8,987 nt of DNA. Origin: JBHIBA01 sp046758845. GTDB lineage: Bacteria; UBA8248; JACPRG01; G963555815. Each line of letters opens with the position of its first letter. The first letter of the stretch is position 1. Where the stretch lies: contig JBHIBA010000185.1 in assembly GCA_046758845.1 (NCBI GenBank), forward strand, positions 1 to 8,987, given 5' to 3'. Both the position numbers and the translations under genes were made by a program. The notes under the pieces were generated by a model. It made no database searches, was not told the origin of the DNA, and was given only the letters and a program-made list of their open reading frames with translations. Shown one piece after another: positions 1-6,810 of this stretch.

Positions 1-1
1 C

Positions 2-49
2 ATCCGTCCCGAGGCGGTCCTGAAGGCCCTGTCGATGAAGCGTAGCTGA
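2..49 (+). CDS. 3' end of an unidentified upstream gene (partial)
   Basis: Reading from base 2, the frame gives IRPEAVLKALSMKRS and then TGA at 47-49. The other two forward frames give no better tail. The short peptide looks like an ordinary basic, helical C-terminus and uses the same G/C-ending codons as the genes downstream. Only 15 codons are present, so the protein cannot be identified. It could also be a chance open stretch. If real, the gene reads the same way as the operon starting at 295 and is separated from it by 245 bases. Confidence 0.35.
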   Translation: MRPEAVLKALSMKRS

Positions 50-294
50 GGGAAGCGACGCAGAGAGAATCATTTCCTATCTACAAACACGGGCGCTTAG
101 TGGTTGACAGGTCCTTCTGAGCGCGGGTCATCGGCCCGCACGAAGAATCTCGCCGTAGGTCCTCTTAATTGCGAGACCCTTCGCGCGCGAGAGTGACTCT
201 CGCTCAGAGCTTGCCCCGAGCGCAGAGAGGGGGTGACATGACTGTCAATTATTGGGTGCTCCCTTGACTAATTTCCCGCCTGGAAGGTAGGCGG
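50..294. other. Intergenic region upstream of the LLM oxidoreductase operon
   Basis: No coding frame on either strand is convincing here. It holds a small hairpin-capable repeat (GCGGG at 123-127, CCCGC at 135-139, 7-base loop, no T-run), the palindrome at 187-203, and a second short inverted repeat (TGACA 234-238, TGTCA 243-247) with a 4-base centre. TTGACAG at 104-110 is repeated in inverted form as CTGTCAA at 242-248. No -35/-10 pair with good spacing could be picked out. The operon promoter is probably in this interval but is not assigned. Confidence 0.5.
187..203. promoter_or_regulatory. 17-base palindrome, candidate operator
   Basis: The sequence GCGAGAGT-G-ACTCTCGC is an exact 8-base inverted repeat around one central base. 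It lies 92 bases before the ATG of the flavin oxidoreductase gene. The one-base centre makes it unsuitable as an RNA hairpin but typical of a binding site for a dimeric repressor or activator (GntR, MarR, TetR or LysR families use sites of this size). No regulator gene is present in the window to pair with it, so the function is inferred from symmetry and position only. Confidence 0.35.
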
Positions 295-1326
295 ATGAAA
301 TTTGGGATCACGTACAGCATCCAATCTCTCACCGGTGAGTGGACGGAGGTATGCCGGAACGTCCTCGAACAGGTCGAGACGGCCGATGCCCTGGGCTTCG
401 ACTACGCCCTCGTCAGCGAGCACCACCTGGTCGAGGAGAACGGTTACTTTCCCTCTCCCTTAACGGTGCTCGCCGCTTTCGCGGCCAGGACCCGGCGCAT
501 GCGTCTCGCGACGGGCATTCTCCTCCTCCCTCTCTACCACCCCCTGGTCGTGGCCGAAGCGGCGGCCGTCGTGGACAACTTCTCAGGGGGACGGCTCACC
601 CTGGGGCTGGGGATGGGCTATCGCCCGGAGGAATTCGCCGCTTTTCATGTGCCCATCGAAGAGCGCGGGGACCGCATGGAGGAATCTCTGCGTCTCCTCG
701 ACCTTCTCTTCCGCCAGCGGAGGGTACATAGTGACGGCCGTTTTTTCCCCATGAACGGCGTAGCGCTCATGCCCCGGCCGGTCCAGAAACCTCGTCCCCC
801 TTTGTGGGTCGCGGCCAAGGCCTCAGCGGCCATCCGGCGGGCCGCGCGGCTGGCGGACGGGTGGTACATCGACCCGGTGACAGCCTTTGGGATGATCCTC
901 CGCCGTGCGCCGATCTTCAGGAGGGCCTGGGCCGAGTCCGGAAAGGCGGGCGCGTCGCCGGACGTTGTCCTGCGCCGGGAGGCTTTCGTGGCCGAGACCG
1001 ATGAAGCAGCTTGGGAAGCGGCGCGGGAAGGGGTCCTCTACCTTTACGGCGAGTACCTCAAGTGGGGCCATCTCACCGACGATGAGGGAAATCCCATTCC
1101 GCCGGGGGACCGCACGCTGGACAGCTTGAGGGACCGGTTTCTCATCGGGTCTCCGAAGACTGTGGTTCGCCGCATTCGGGAGCAGGCGGAGGCCCTGGGT
1201 CACACCCATCTCGTCGTCCGGATGCAGTTTCCGGGCACCCCGCCCGCCCCGGTCATCCGGTCACTTCAACTCTTCGCCGATGAGGTCATTCCGGAATTCC
1301 GGGAGGAAAGGGAAAACCCATCATGA
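295..1326 (+). CDS. LLM-class flavin-dependent oxidoreductase (luciferase-like monooxygenase)
   Basis: The 343-residue product fits the bacterial luciferase-like TIM-barrel family, which uses reduced FMN or F420 for monooxygenation or hydride transfer in the cytoplasm. It starts MKFGITYS (beta strand 1), has the E42-H43-H44 triad in the SEHHL segment, the strand ATGILLLPLYHP around 72-82, and the signature DNFSGGRLTLGLGMGYRPEEF spanning about 94-114. Next come the R-x-x-E-S-L-x-L-L helix near 127-139 and a late IGSPKTVVRRI segment typical of the family C-terminus. Length is normal. GGAAGG at 282-287 sits 7 bases before the ATG. The stop overlaps the next start by ATGA, so the amidohydrolase is probably translationally coupled. 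FMN versus F420 cannot be decided by eye, and the substrate is unknown. Confidence 0.93.
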   Translation: MKFGITYSIQSLTGEWTEVCRNVLEQVETADALGFDYALVSEHHLVEENGYFPSPLTVLAAFAARTRRMRLATGILLLPLYHPLVVAEAAAVVDNFSGGRLTLGLGMGYRPEEFAAFHVPIEERGDRMEESLRLLDLLFRQRRVHSDGRFFPMNGVALMPRPVQKPRPPLWVAAKASAAIRRAARLADGWYIDPVTAFGMILRRAPIFRRAWAESGKAGASPDVVLRREAFVAETDEAAWEAAREGVLYLYGEYLKWGHLTDDEGNPIPPGDRTLDSLRDRFLIGSPKTVVRRIREQAEALGHTHLVVRMQFPGTPPAPVIRSLQLFADEVIPEFREERENPS

Positions 1327-2435
1327 AGGTGGACGTGCACGGTCATTTCTTTTCCCGGGAATACCTCGAACGGGCGGTCTCCCTATCGACAGCGCGCCCG
1401 GAGAGGGATCCCTACTGGCGCGATCACATGAACAACCGCCTCCTTCCCGATCCGGCCATGTGGTCTTTGGAGGGTCGAGTCGAGAAGTTGGATGAGGAGG
1501 GCGTAGATTTTCAGGTCCTCTCCATGGTGGGGCCGATGGTGTACTTCGACGACGCGAAGGCGGCCGCGGAGATGGCCCGGATCTCCAACGATGCCATCGC
1601 CGACGCATGCAGCCGCCACCCCAGGCGGTTCGGCGGACTGGCCTGTCTGCCTCTGACCGCGGGGGTCGACGCCTCCCTCGCGGAGCTTCGCCGGTCGCTG
1701 GAAGACAGCGGCCTGTGGGGAATCACGGTGGGGGCCAACGTCGCCGGGCGCACCCTCGATGACCCGGTCTTCTGGCCGGTCTACGAGGAATTGAACCGAC
1801 TCCGCCTTCCCGCTCTCATCCATCCCATGGTGTCGGCCGGGGTTGAAATGCTGGGGGACTTCTTTTTGATCTCGGCTGTTGGGTTCATGTTCGACACCAC
1901 CGCAGCCGTGGCGCGCCTGCTGTTCAAGGGCGTCCTGGAGCGGTTCCCGGAGATTCGGTTCATCATCCCGCATATGGGGGCGACCGTCCCCTACCTGGCG
2001 GGCCGCTGGGAGTCGGCTTACTCTCGTGGAGGGCCGGCGCAGGAGCAGATCTCCCATCCCCCTTCGTACTATCTGAAGCGCCTGCACTACGATTGCCTGG
2101 GCTTTCAGCCGGCCTCCCTCCGGTGCGCCCAGGAGGTCATCGGCTGCGGCCGCTTTCTGTTCGGAACGGATTTTCCGTTCCATAAGTCCATGAAACCGGC
2201 CATGCGTCTCATTGAGGCCATGGAATGGACGCCGGAAGAGAAGGAGGCTGTCTTTCATCGGACGGCGAAAGGGCTCTTTCCGAAGCTTCCGGCGCCCAAG
2301 ACGGACGATGGAGAGGGGAAGGTCCAGGAAGACCGTGGCACCCCTGAGCCGGGGGAGGTGGGACATATTCAACGAATTTCGCGGACGCCACACTTGCTTA
2401 AGGATGCGTCGGCTTCCGCCGATCTGAGCCGTTAG
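1323..2435 (+). CDS. Amidohydrolase family 2 protein (ACMSD-like metal-dependent decarboxylase/hydrolase)
   Basis: This 370-residue protein has the TIM-barrel amidohydrolase pattern of the ACMSD branch, whose members decarboxylate or hydrate carboxylated aromatic or muconate-type acids. Metal ligands are visible: H6 and H8 in VDVHGHF at the N-terminus, H167 in PALIHPM, H217 in IIPHMGA and D283 in LFGTDFPF. The HMGATVPYLAGRW block near 217-229 is characteristic. Family proteins normally end shortly after the helix seen here as FHRTAKGLF (311-319). About 50 further charged, low-complexity residues follow and look like an added tail. Purine-rich GGAGGA/AAGGGA precedes the ATG, which overlaps the stop of the flavin oxidoreductase gene. 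The ThDP enzyme gene follows after 16 bases. Family assignment is firm; substrate and reaction (decarboxylation or hydrolysis) are not. Confidence 0.92.
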   Translation: MKVDVHGHFFSREYLERAVSLSTARPERDPYWRDHMNNRLLPDPAMWSLEGRVEKLDEEGVDFQVLSMVGPMVYFDDAKAAAEMARISNDAIADACSRHPRRFGGLACLPLTAGVDASLAELRRSLEDSGLWGITVGANVAGRTLDDPVFWPVYEELNRLRLPALIHPMVSAGVEMLGDFFLISAVGFMFDTTAAVARLLFKGVLERFPEIRFIIPHMGATVPYLAGRWESAYSRGGPAQEQISHPPSYYLKRLHYDCLGFQPASLRCAQEVIGCGRFLFGTDFPFHKSMKPAMRLIEAMEWTPEEKEAVFHRTAKGLFPKLPAPKTDDGEGKVQEDRGTPEPGEVGHIQRISRTPHLLKDASASADLSR

Positions 2436-2451
2436 TGGAGATACTCGAATA

Positions 2452-4155
2452 TTGTCAGCCATGGGGAATTTCACTGTTGGACAGGCCATCGTAGAAGCCC
2501 TCAAGGGCGAGGGGGTGGAGGCGGTCTTCGGCCTGCCGGGCCGGCACGTCTTTGCCATCTATGACGCCTTGCGGGAATCCCCGATCCGGCATGTGGGCGT
2601 CCTCCAGGAAACCACAGCGGCTCAGATGGCCGATATGTACGGGCGCCTCACGGGGCGGCCGGGCGTTTGTCTGGTCACAGGGGGGCCCGGGGCGACCAAC
2701 GCCCTCACCGCACTGGCTCAGGCCTACGAGGCCGCTTCGCCCGTCGTTCAGCTTTCGGGGACCGTCCCCCGCGGCGCCCCGAAAGAAGTCTTCCACGGGG
2801 TCGACCGGCCGGATTTTCTCGTGCGGATGTTTCGGGACGTGACGAAATGGGCGGCTCGCGTCGAGTCGGTGGAGGGGGTCTACCGGGTGATGCGGCGGGC
2901 TTTCCACGAGGCCCGCTCCGGAAGGCCAGGGCCGGTTTTCGTGGAAGTCCCCCTGGATGTCTTCGATCTGCCCCCCGCCTCGCTTCCCCGATACGCGCCT
3001 CGGGCGCTTCGCGCCCAACAGCCCCCCGGCGAGACGCTTCAGGTCATCGCTTCGGAATTGCGTCGGGCCCGCCGGCCGGCCATCCTGGCCGGGAAGGGCG
3101 TCCTTCGGGACGGCGCCGCCCCCTTGGTTGCTTCCCTGGCCAGGGCGCTTCGCGCCCCGGTCGTGGTTGCCCGGGACGCGTTGGGAATTCTCCCCGCGAA
3201 TCACCGGTGGTACGCAGGGTACCTTTGTTTCTGGAGCACGGACCCGTGGGTGAAAGCCGTCCTCGATGCCGCGGACGCAATCCTGGTGGCTGGTCTTCGG
3301 GCGGAGAGCGCTTTTTGGCGTCAACTCGTCCTTCAGGCCGAAGCCGCGAGGAAGCTCTTCCTGGGGACCGACGTCCAGGACCACCGCCTGGAGGGCGCCC
3401 GCGTCGCCGAGAACTGCAACCTCTCTCCGGCTCTCGGGGGACTCCTGAAGCGGGTCCAGGAGGGCCGGGCCGGCGCCTCGCGGTGGGATGGGGCAGAAGT
3501 CTGCACCGGGCGTGAAACCGTCCGCCGCTTTCTCCGGGGCGATGCCCGCCGCAGCTCTCGCCGCCGGCCGCGGGGCCGGATTCACCAGGGTTGGGCCGTC
3601 GATCAGATCTTTCGGGTTTTGCCTCAAGAGAGCATCGTTGTGTGTGACGTGTGCATTGCCAGCTACTGGGCCTGGAAGCTCACGCCCGCCTTGCACCCCC
3701 TCGCCTTCCAGCATTCGGGTGTCTGGAGCGGTATGGGCTTCGCCTTTCCCGGAGCCGCCGCGGCCAAGATGTGCCATCCCGGCCGGCCGGCCGTGGCCAT
3801 CGTGGGGGACGGAGGGCTCTGGATGTCGATCGCCGATTTTCCGACGCTGATCCGCCACAACCTCCCTGTCGTCTTGGTGGTCATGAACGATTCGCACTAC
3901 GGAATGGTCCGTCACTTTCAGCTTGCGGAATTCGGACGGGCATACGAAGACCGTATTCCGACCCAAGACTTCGCGGCCCTGGCCGAAGCCATGGGGGGTC
4001 TGGGATACCGCGTGGATTCTTCGCCCGGTCTCGTTCCGGCCTTGAAGGAAGCATTGGACTCGGGCCGTCCCTGCGTCTTGGATCTCAAGGTCGCCCACGA
4101 CGACCCCTACCCGGACCTGAGCGCGCTGCAAAACCGTCTGCCGAGCTTGCGCTGA
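2452..4155 (+). CDS. Thiamine-diphosphate-dependent enzyme, acetolactate-synthase-like
   Basis: The 567-residue product has the Pyr-central-PP domain order of the acetolactate synthase/2-oxoacid decarboxylase family. The catalytic Glu is E53 in the LQETTAAQMADMYGR segment. TGGPGATNALTALAQAY (about 75-91) is the acetolactate-synthase-type loop, with no His at the benzoylformate decarboxylase position. The ThDP/Mg motif is G452-D453-G454 followed by N479-D480. An unusually Arg-rich linker (10 Arg among residues 358-376) joins the central and C-terminal domains. The start is TTG at 2452, with GTGGAG 11 bases upstream. An in-frame ATG at 2461 would remove three residues. It is the last gene of the three-gene plus-strand operon. 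No small regulatory (IlvH-type) subunit is next to it, so a catabolic role is more likely than branched-chain amino acid synthesis. Its substrate is unknown. Confidence 0.92.
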   Translation: MSAMGNFTVGQAIVEALKGEGVEAVFGLPGRHVFAIYDALRESPIRHVGVLQETTAAQMADMYGRLTGRPGVCLVTGGPGATNALTALAQAYEAASPVVQLSGTVPRGAPKEVFHGVDRPDFLVRMFRDVTKWAARVESVEGVYRVMRRAFHEARSGRPGPVFVEVPLDVFDLPPASLPRYAPRALRAQQPPGETLQVIASELRRARRPAILAGKGVLRDGAAPLVASLARALRAPVVVARDALGILPANHRWYAGYLCFWSTDPWVKAVLDAADAILVAGLRAESAFWRQLVLQAEAARKLFLGTDVQDHRLEGARVAENCNLSPALGGLLKRVQEGRAGASRWDGAEVCTGRETVRRFLRGDARRSSRRRPRGRIHQGWAVDQIFRVLPQESIVVCDVCIASYWAWKLTPALHPLAFQHSGVWSGMGFAFPGAAAAKMCHPGRPAVAIVGDGGLWMSIADFPTLIRHNLPVVLVVMNDSHYGMVRHFQLAEFGRAYEDRIPTQDFAALAEAMGGLGYRVDSSPGLVPALKEALDSGRPCVLDLKVAHDDPYPDLSALQNRLPSLR

Positions 4156-4238
4156 GCTCGGGAAGATGGGCGTTCGCCGCGCTGTCTCTGAGTGGGCCCG
4201 CCAGCCGGCGGTTGGGTTGTCCATCGGGTGATTTCTGA

Positions 4239-4262
4239 CTTCCCGATTTCTCAACCGGGAAG
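4239..4262. terminator. Stem-loop between convergent genes (possible bidirectional terminator)
   Basis: CTTCCCG (4239-4245) and CGGGAAG (4256-4262) form a 7-base inverted repeat with a 10-base loop. It straddles the stop codon of the minus-strand dehydrogenase gene and lies about 85 bases after the stop of the plus-strand ThDP enzyme. An alternative overlapping pairing is ATCGGG with CCCGAT (starting near 4224 and ending near 4247). Neither strand has a T-run after the stem, so it is not a classic intrinsic terminator. Position between convergent genes is the main argument for termination or 3'-end protection. Confidence 0.27.
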
Positions 4263-5279
4263 GTGAAACCGCTCGCGCCAGTGAGGGAGGGCCCCCGGGT
4301 TCTTGAGGTAGAGCGGGACTTCGCCGCGCAGCGCGGCCAGCAGGTTCTCGGTGGCGGCCCACACCATGCTGCGCAAGCTGCTTTCCGTCCGCCAAGCGAA
4401 ATGGGGCGTCAGGACGGCGTTGGACAGGGATCTCAAGGGGTGATCCATCCGGGGGGGTTCCTGGCGAAAGACGTCCAGGGCCGCGCCGGCGATCCAACCC
4501 TCCCGCAGGGCCCGGACGAGGGCTTCTTCGTCCACGGCTTCTCCCCGCGAGGTGTTGACCAGATAGGCCGTGGGCTTCATCCGGCGGAGGGCCCGCTCGT
4601 TGATCAAGCCGCGCGTCTCAGGGGTGACGACTACGTGGAGGGTGACGACGTCGGAGCGTTGCAACAGCGCTTCCAGGTGGGAGGATTCCACGCCGGCGGC
4701 GCGAAAGACCTCATCCTGGACCCAGGGGTCGTGGACGAGGACGCTGCCGGCCCACCCGACGAGCTTTCGCGCGACGGCCCGGCCGATCCGCCCGAACCCG
4801 ACGATCCCCACCGTGAGGGCGCTCAGGTTGGCGGGCAGCCATTCGGCCCCCCGCCAGCCGCCCTCCTGCATGAATCTCCGGGAAGGGTCCAGCTTTTTCA
4901 CCAGGTTCAGGATCAGGCATAGCGTGTACTCGCAAACCGATTCCACATTCTCGGGGACCGGCGTGTATCCTACGAGGACGCCGGCTTCAGTGGCGGCCTC
5001 GACGTCGATTTTCTCTGTTCCGATTCCGTATTTGGAGAGGATGCGAAGCGACGGGCAGGCGTCGAAGAGCCTTCGCGTATAACGCTCCCGGGATGCACCC
5101 ATGATGGCGTCGGCGCCACGGGCCATCTCGGTGAGCTGGTCCTCGTCGTAGCAGGGGCGGGTCGTCTCCCAGTTGGGGACTCCGAGAGTCAGCTCGCAGC
5201 CGGCCTCCTCGAGGGCCTTGTGGGTTTCGAGGGTGGTGTCCCACGGCTCGTTGATGAGGACCTTCCACTTCGCAGGCAT
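4251..5279 (-). CDS. D-isomer-specific 2-hydroxyacid dehydrogenase (phosphoglycerate dehydrogenase-like)
   Basis: This 342-residue protein has the two-domain fold of NAD-dependent D-2-hydroxyacid dehydrogenases, which interconvert 2-oxoacids and D-2-hydroxyacids in the cytoplasm. The Rossmann motif is G161-F-G-R-I-G166, with acidic D184 in VHDPW after the second strand, favouring NAD over NADP. The catalytic set is present: R245 in VNTSRGEAVD, E274 in FRQEPP and H293 in LTPHFAW. The substrate-binding domain contains LSKYGIGTEKID near 81-92. No ACT or other serA-type C-terminal regulatory domain is present, so dedicated serine synthesis is less likely than a catabolic or detoxifying role. The ATG has AGGAGA 9 bases upstream. 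It converges on the plus-strand operon and diverges from the gene at 5370. The exact substrate is unknown. Confidence 0.93.
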   Translation of the reverse strand: MPAKWKVLINEPWDTTLETHKALEEAGCELTLGVPNWETTRPCYDEDQLTEMARGADAIMGASRERYTRRLFDACPSLRILSKYGIGTEKIDVEAATEAGVLVGYTPVPENVESVCEYTLCLILNLVKKLDPSRRFMQEGGWRGAEWLPANLSALTVGIVGFGRIGRAVARKLVGWAGSVLVHDPWVQDEVFRAAGVESSHLEALLQRSDVVTLHVVVTPETRGLINERALRRMKPTAYLVNTSRGEAVDEEALVRALREGWIAGAALDVFRQEPPRMDHPLRSLSNAVLTPHFAWRTESSLRSMVWAATENLLAALRGEVPLYLKNPGALPHWRERFHLPG

Positions 5280-5323
5280 ACCCGGCGGTCTCCTGTTCTC
5301 CCAAGATGAGCCGAAGGGCGCCC

Positions 5324-5329
5324 ATTATA
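5324..5329 (-). promoter_or_regulatory. -10 box (TATAAT) for the hydroxyacid dehydrogenase gene
   Basis: The minus strand reads TATAAT here, an exact sigma-70 -10 consensus, 44 bases before the ATG at 5279. This would give a leader of roughly 35-40 bases containing the AGGAGA ribosome site. No good -35 hexamer is found at 16-18 bases spacing (best candidates are weak, around 5346-5353). In GC-rich DNA an exact TATAAT in a 90-base divergent intergenic region is suggestive, but the missing -35 keeps confidence moderate. Confidence 0.4.
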
Positions 5330-5369
5330 CAGAAGGACCTTGTGAGGCATTGAGAAGGGGGGTACGCCC

Positions 5370-5879
5370 GTGAATAAGGACCGAATCCAGACTCTCCTGG
5401 CCCCCGCGGGACGGGAGGTGAAGCTGAACGGGATGGCGGCTTTCGTCCGTGGCCTCCTGGAGGCGGGCGTCAGATATGGATCTGGATACCCCGGCGGACC
5501 CGCTTCCGTGGACAGGGTGCTGCTTCCGGCCCTTCGGGTTGCCGGACCTGCGTGTGCACTCCAGTTCGAGTGGTCCGTCAACGAGGCGGTCCTGGCAGGG
5601 AAGGTGTTGGGACGGGCGGCGCTGACCGATTCCCGGAGCTTCGGATTCATGAAGAACATCGGCCTGAACGTCGCCCTGGACGCCTTGTTCAGCATGTCCA
5701 TCAAGGCGACGTTCAACAGCGGGGCTCTGCTCCTGGTCGCCGCCGATCCGCAGCCGCACCGCTCACAAACCTCTCAGGATAACCGCTACCTCCTCTCCAC
5801 GCTTCAGGTCCCCCTGCTGGAAGTCGTCCGAACGGAACGCCTCCCGGCCCTCCTTCTCATTCGCGCGGCGGGGAATTGA
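5370..5879 (+). CDS. Truncated indolepyruvate ferredoxin oxidoreductase alpha subunit-like protein (N-terminal ThDP domain only)
   Basis: The 169-residue product matches by eye the first domain of IorA, the ThDP-binding subunit that oxidises arylpyruvates to acyl-CoA. It shows K-L-N-G-M-A-A-F at the N-terminus, GYPGGPAS (39-46), EWSVNE with the likely catalytic E67 (67-72), the FGFMKNIGLNVALDALF segment (91-107), and ADPQPHRSQTSQDNRY (125-140). Full IorA is about 600 residues, with a C-terminal pyrophosphate-binding domain and [4Fe-4S] ferredoxin motifs; both are missing. After VPLLEV the usual 25-30 residue helix is shortened and the protein stops at 5877-5879. No IorB gene is nearby. The start is GTG with a strong AAGGGGGG 7 bases upstream, so it may still be translated. 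It is either a decaying fragment or a stand-alone single-domain relative (compare split ThDP enzymes such as sulfopyruvate decarboxylase). Confidence 0.75.
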   Translation: MNKDRIQTLLAPAGREVKLNGMAAFVRGLLEAGVRYGSGYPGGPASVDRVLLPALRVAGPACALQFEWSVNEAVLAGKVLGRAALTDSRSFGFMKNIGLNVALDALFSMSIKATFNSGALLLVAADPQPHRSQTSQDNRYLLSTLQVPLLEVVRTERLPALLLIRAAGN

Positions 5880-5951
5880 GCGCTGATTTGTGAGGACGTT
5901 GACGGACCTGGGGAGCCGGTTCTTCAGATGATCATGCGGGGGGATCGCGGA

Positions 5952-6662
5952 TTACGTGGAGCCCGGAGCAAGACGGCCGGCCTTGAGTTGGCTTACCTGA
6001 TAGTCCCAGAACTTTCTCCAGCGGATTTCCTGGCGCGGAGAGGTCCGGACCTTTTCCACTTCGTGCGGACGCATGGGGTCCAGCTCGCCGAGGGAGGCCG
6101 CACGGTACTGCAATTCGGCGTTCTCTTCCAGCGTGAACGAGACGAAAACCACCTCCTCCAGCGATCCCCCCACGACGATGCTACCGTGGCACCGCAGGAG
6201 GATCACCCGGTGGTCCCCGCGGAACTCGGCCAGCTCCTCCCCCTCCTCTTCGGTGATGATGAACTCGGCCTTGTCGAAGACGGGCACCCCGTTGCCGAAC
6301 AGGGCGCCGTGAAGGACGACCGGACGGACAGGCGTTCGGGCAATGGCAAAAAGCGTGGCCCAGGGAGGATGAACGTGGGCGATGGCCACGGCGTCCTCGC
6401 ACCGGCGGTGAATGGCGGTGTGCATCACGACTTCCAAGGGCAGCCCAGCCGCCCCTTCCAGCTTTTCCCCGCGGAAGTTCACCCGGAGCAGGTCCTCGGG
6501 TCGGAGGGCGGATTTGTCGGATCCGGCTCCCGGGTTGATGAGGAACTCTTCGACCTCAGGTAAGCGAATGCTCACGTGGCCATACATCCCCAGCAGGGCC
6601 GTCCGGTCGAATATCCTTAAACAGTTCACCAATTTCTCCCGCAACTCATGAACGGCTGACAT
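5952..6662 (-). CDS. Class II aldolase/adducin family protein
   Basis: The protein (236 residues from ATG at 6662) belongs to the zinc-dependent class II aldolase family (L-fuculose-phosphate and L-ribulose-phosphate 4-epimerase relatives). Zinc ligands are H96 and H98 in AHVHPPWATLF and H159 in RCHGSIVVGG. The acidic catalytic position is probably E77 in LPLEVVMHTAIHRR. The GHVSIRL block near 29-34 corresponds to the usual GN(I/V)S-R motif, with His in place of Asn. ATG at 6662 is chosen because GGAG lies 9 bases upstream; an upstream in-frame TTG at 6683 has no ribosome site and would add seven residues. It is the last gene of the minus-strand unit headed by the ThDP gene at 8581 and has no obvious promoter of its own. 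It may act as an aldolase, epimerase or decarboxylase on a hydroxyacid or sugar acid; the substrate is unassigned. Confidence 0.9.
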   Translation of the reverse strand: MSAVHELREKLVNCLRIFDRTALLGMYGHVSIRLPEVEEFLINPGAGSDKSALRPEDLLRVNFRGEKLEGAAGLPLEVVMHTAIHRRCEDAVAIAHVHPPWATLFAIARTPVRPVVLHGALFGNGVPVFDKAEFIITEEEGEELAEFRGDHRVILLRCHGSIVVGGSLEEVVFVSFTLEENAELQYRAASLGELDPMRPHEVEKVRTSPRQEIRWRKFWDYQVSQLKAGRLAPGST

Positions 6663-6720
6663 CGATAAGGTCTCCGCTTCCAAGTTAAGCAGGATGGAAT
6701 GATTCGGGGAGGCTGCCGGC

Positions 6721-6810
6721 TCAGTCGATGTACCGGCTCGTGTAAACGTCGTCCAGAGGAACGTTATCGAGTTTCATGGAAGTCACGACAGTGTCCCGGG
6801 TGAATTCCAT
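6721..6810 (-). CDS. Possible small ORF or gene remnant (29 codons)
   Basis: Between the ThDP gene and the aldolase gene, the minus strand encodes a 29-residue peptide from ATG at 6810 to TGA at 6721. It begins MEFTRDTVVTSMKLDN and ends VPLDDVYTSRYID. Codon choice and mixed charged/hydrophobic composition resemble real protein more than the Arg/Pro-rich shadow frames elsewhere. The ending is reminiscent of the C-terminal tails of periplasmic binding proteins of the NMT1/THI5 or nitrate/taurine type, which would make it the leftover 3' end of a deleted transporter gene; that link is from memory and weak. There is no clear ribosome site, and the start lies inside a stem-loop. It may be non-functional. 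Confidence 0.3.
   Translation of the reverse strand: MEFTRDTVVTSMKLDNVPLDDVYTSRYID

Noticed and set aside
104..109. TTGACA, an exact -35 hexamer on the plus strand
   Set aside because: No acceptable -10 box lies 16-18 bases downstream (GTCATC region), and it is about 190 bases from the gene.
1383..2558. 391-codon open frame on the minus strand across the amidohydrolase gene
   Set aside because: Same reason: antisense shadow of a gene whose metal-binding residues are all in place.
2455..4497. 680-codon open frame on the minus strand, antisense to the acetolactate-synthase-like gene
   Set aside because: It mirrors a plus-strand gene with clear catalytic motifs. Its product is rich in Arg, Pro and Gly without domains. 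Long antisense frames are expected in GC-rich genes with G/C third positions.
5928..6563. 211-codon open frame on the plus strand across the aldolase gene, which might have been a continuation of the truncated IorA
   Set aside because: It shows no PP-domain or ferredoxin motif. The minus-strand aldolase in the same place has all three zinc histidines.
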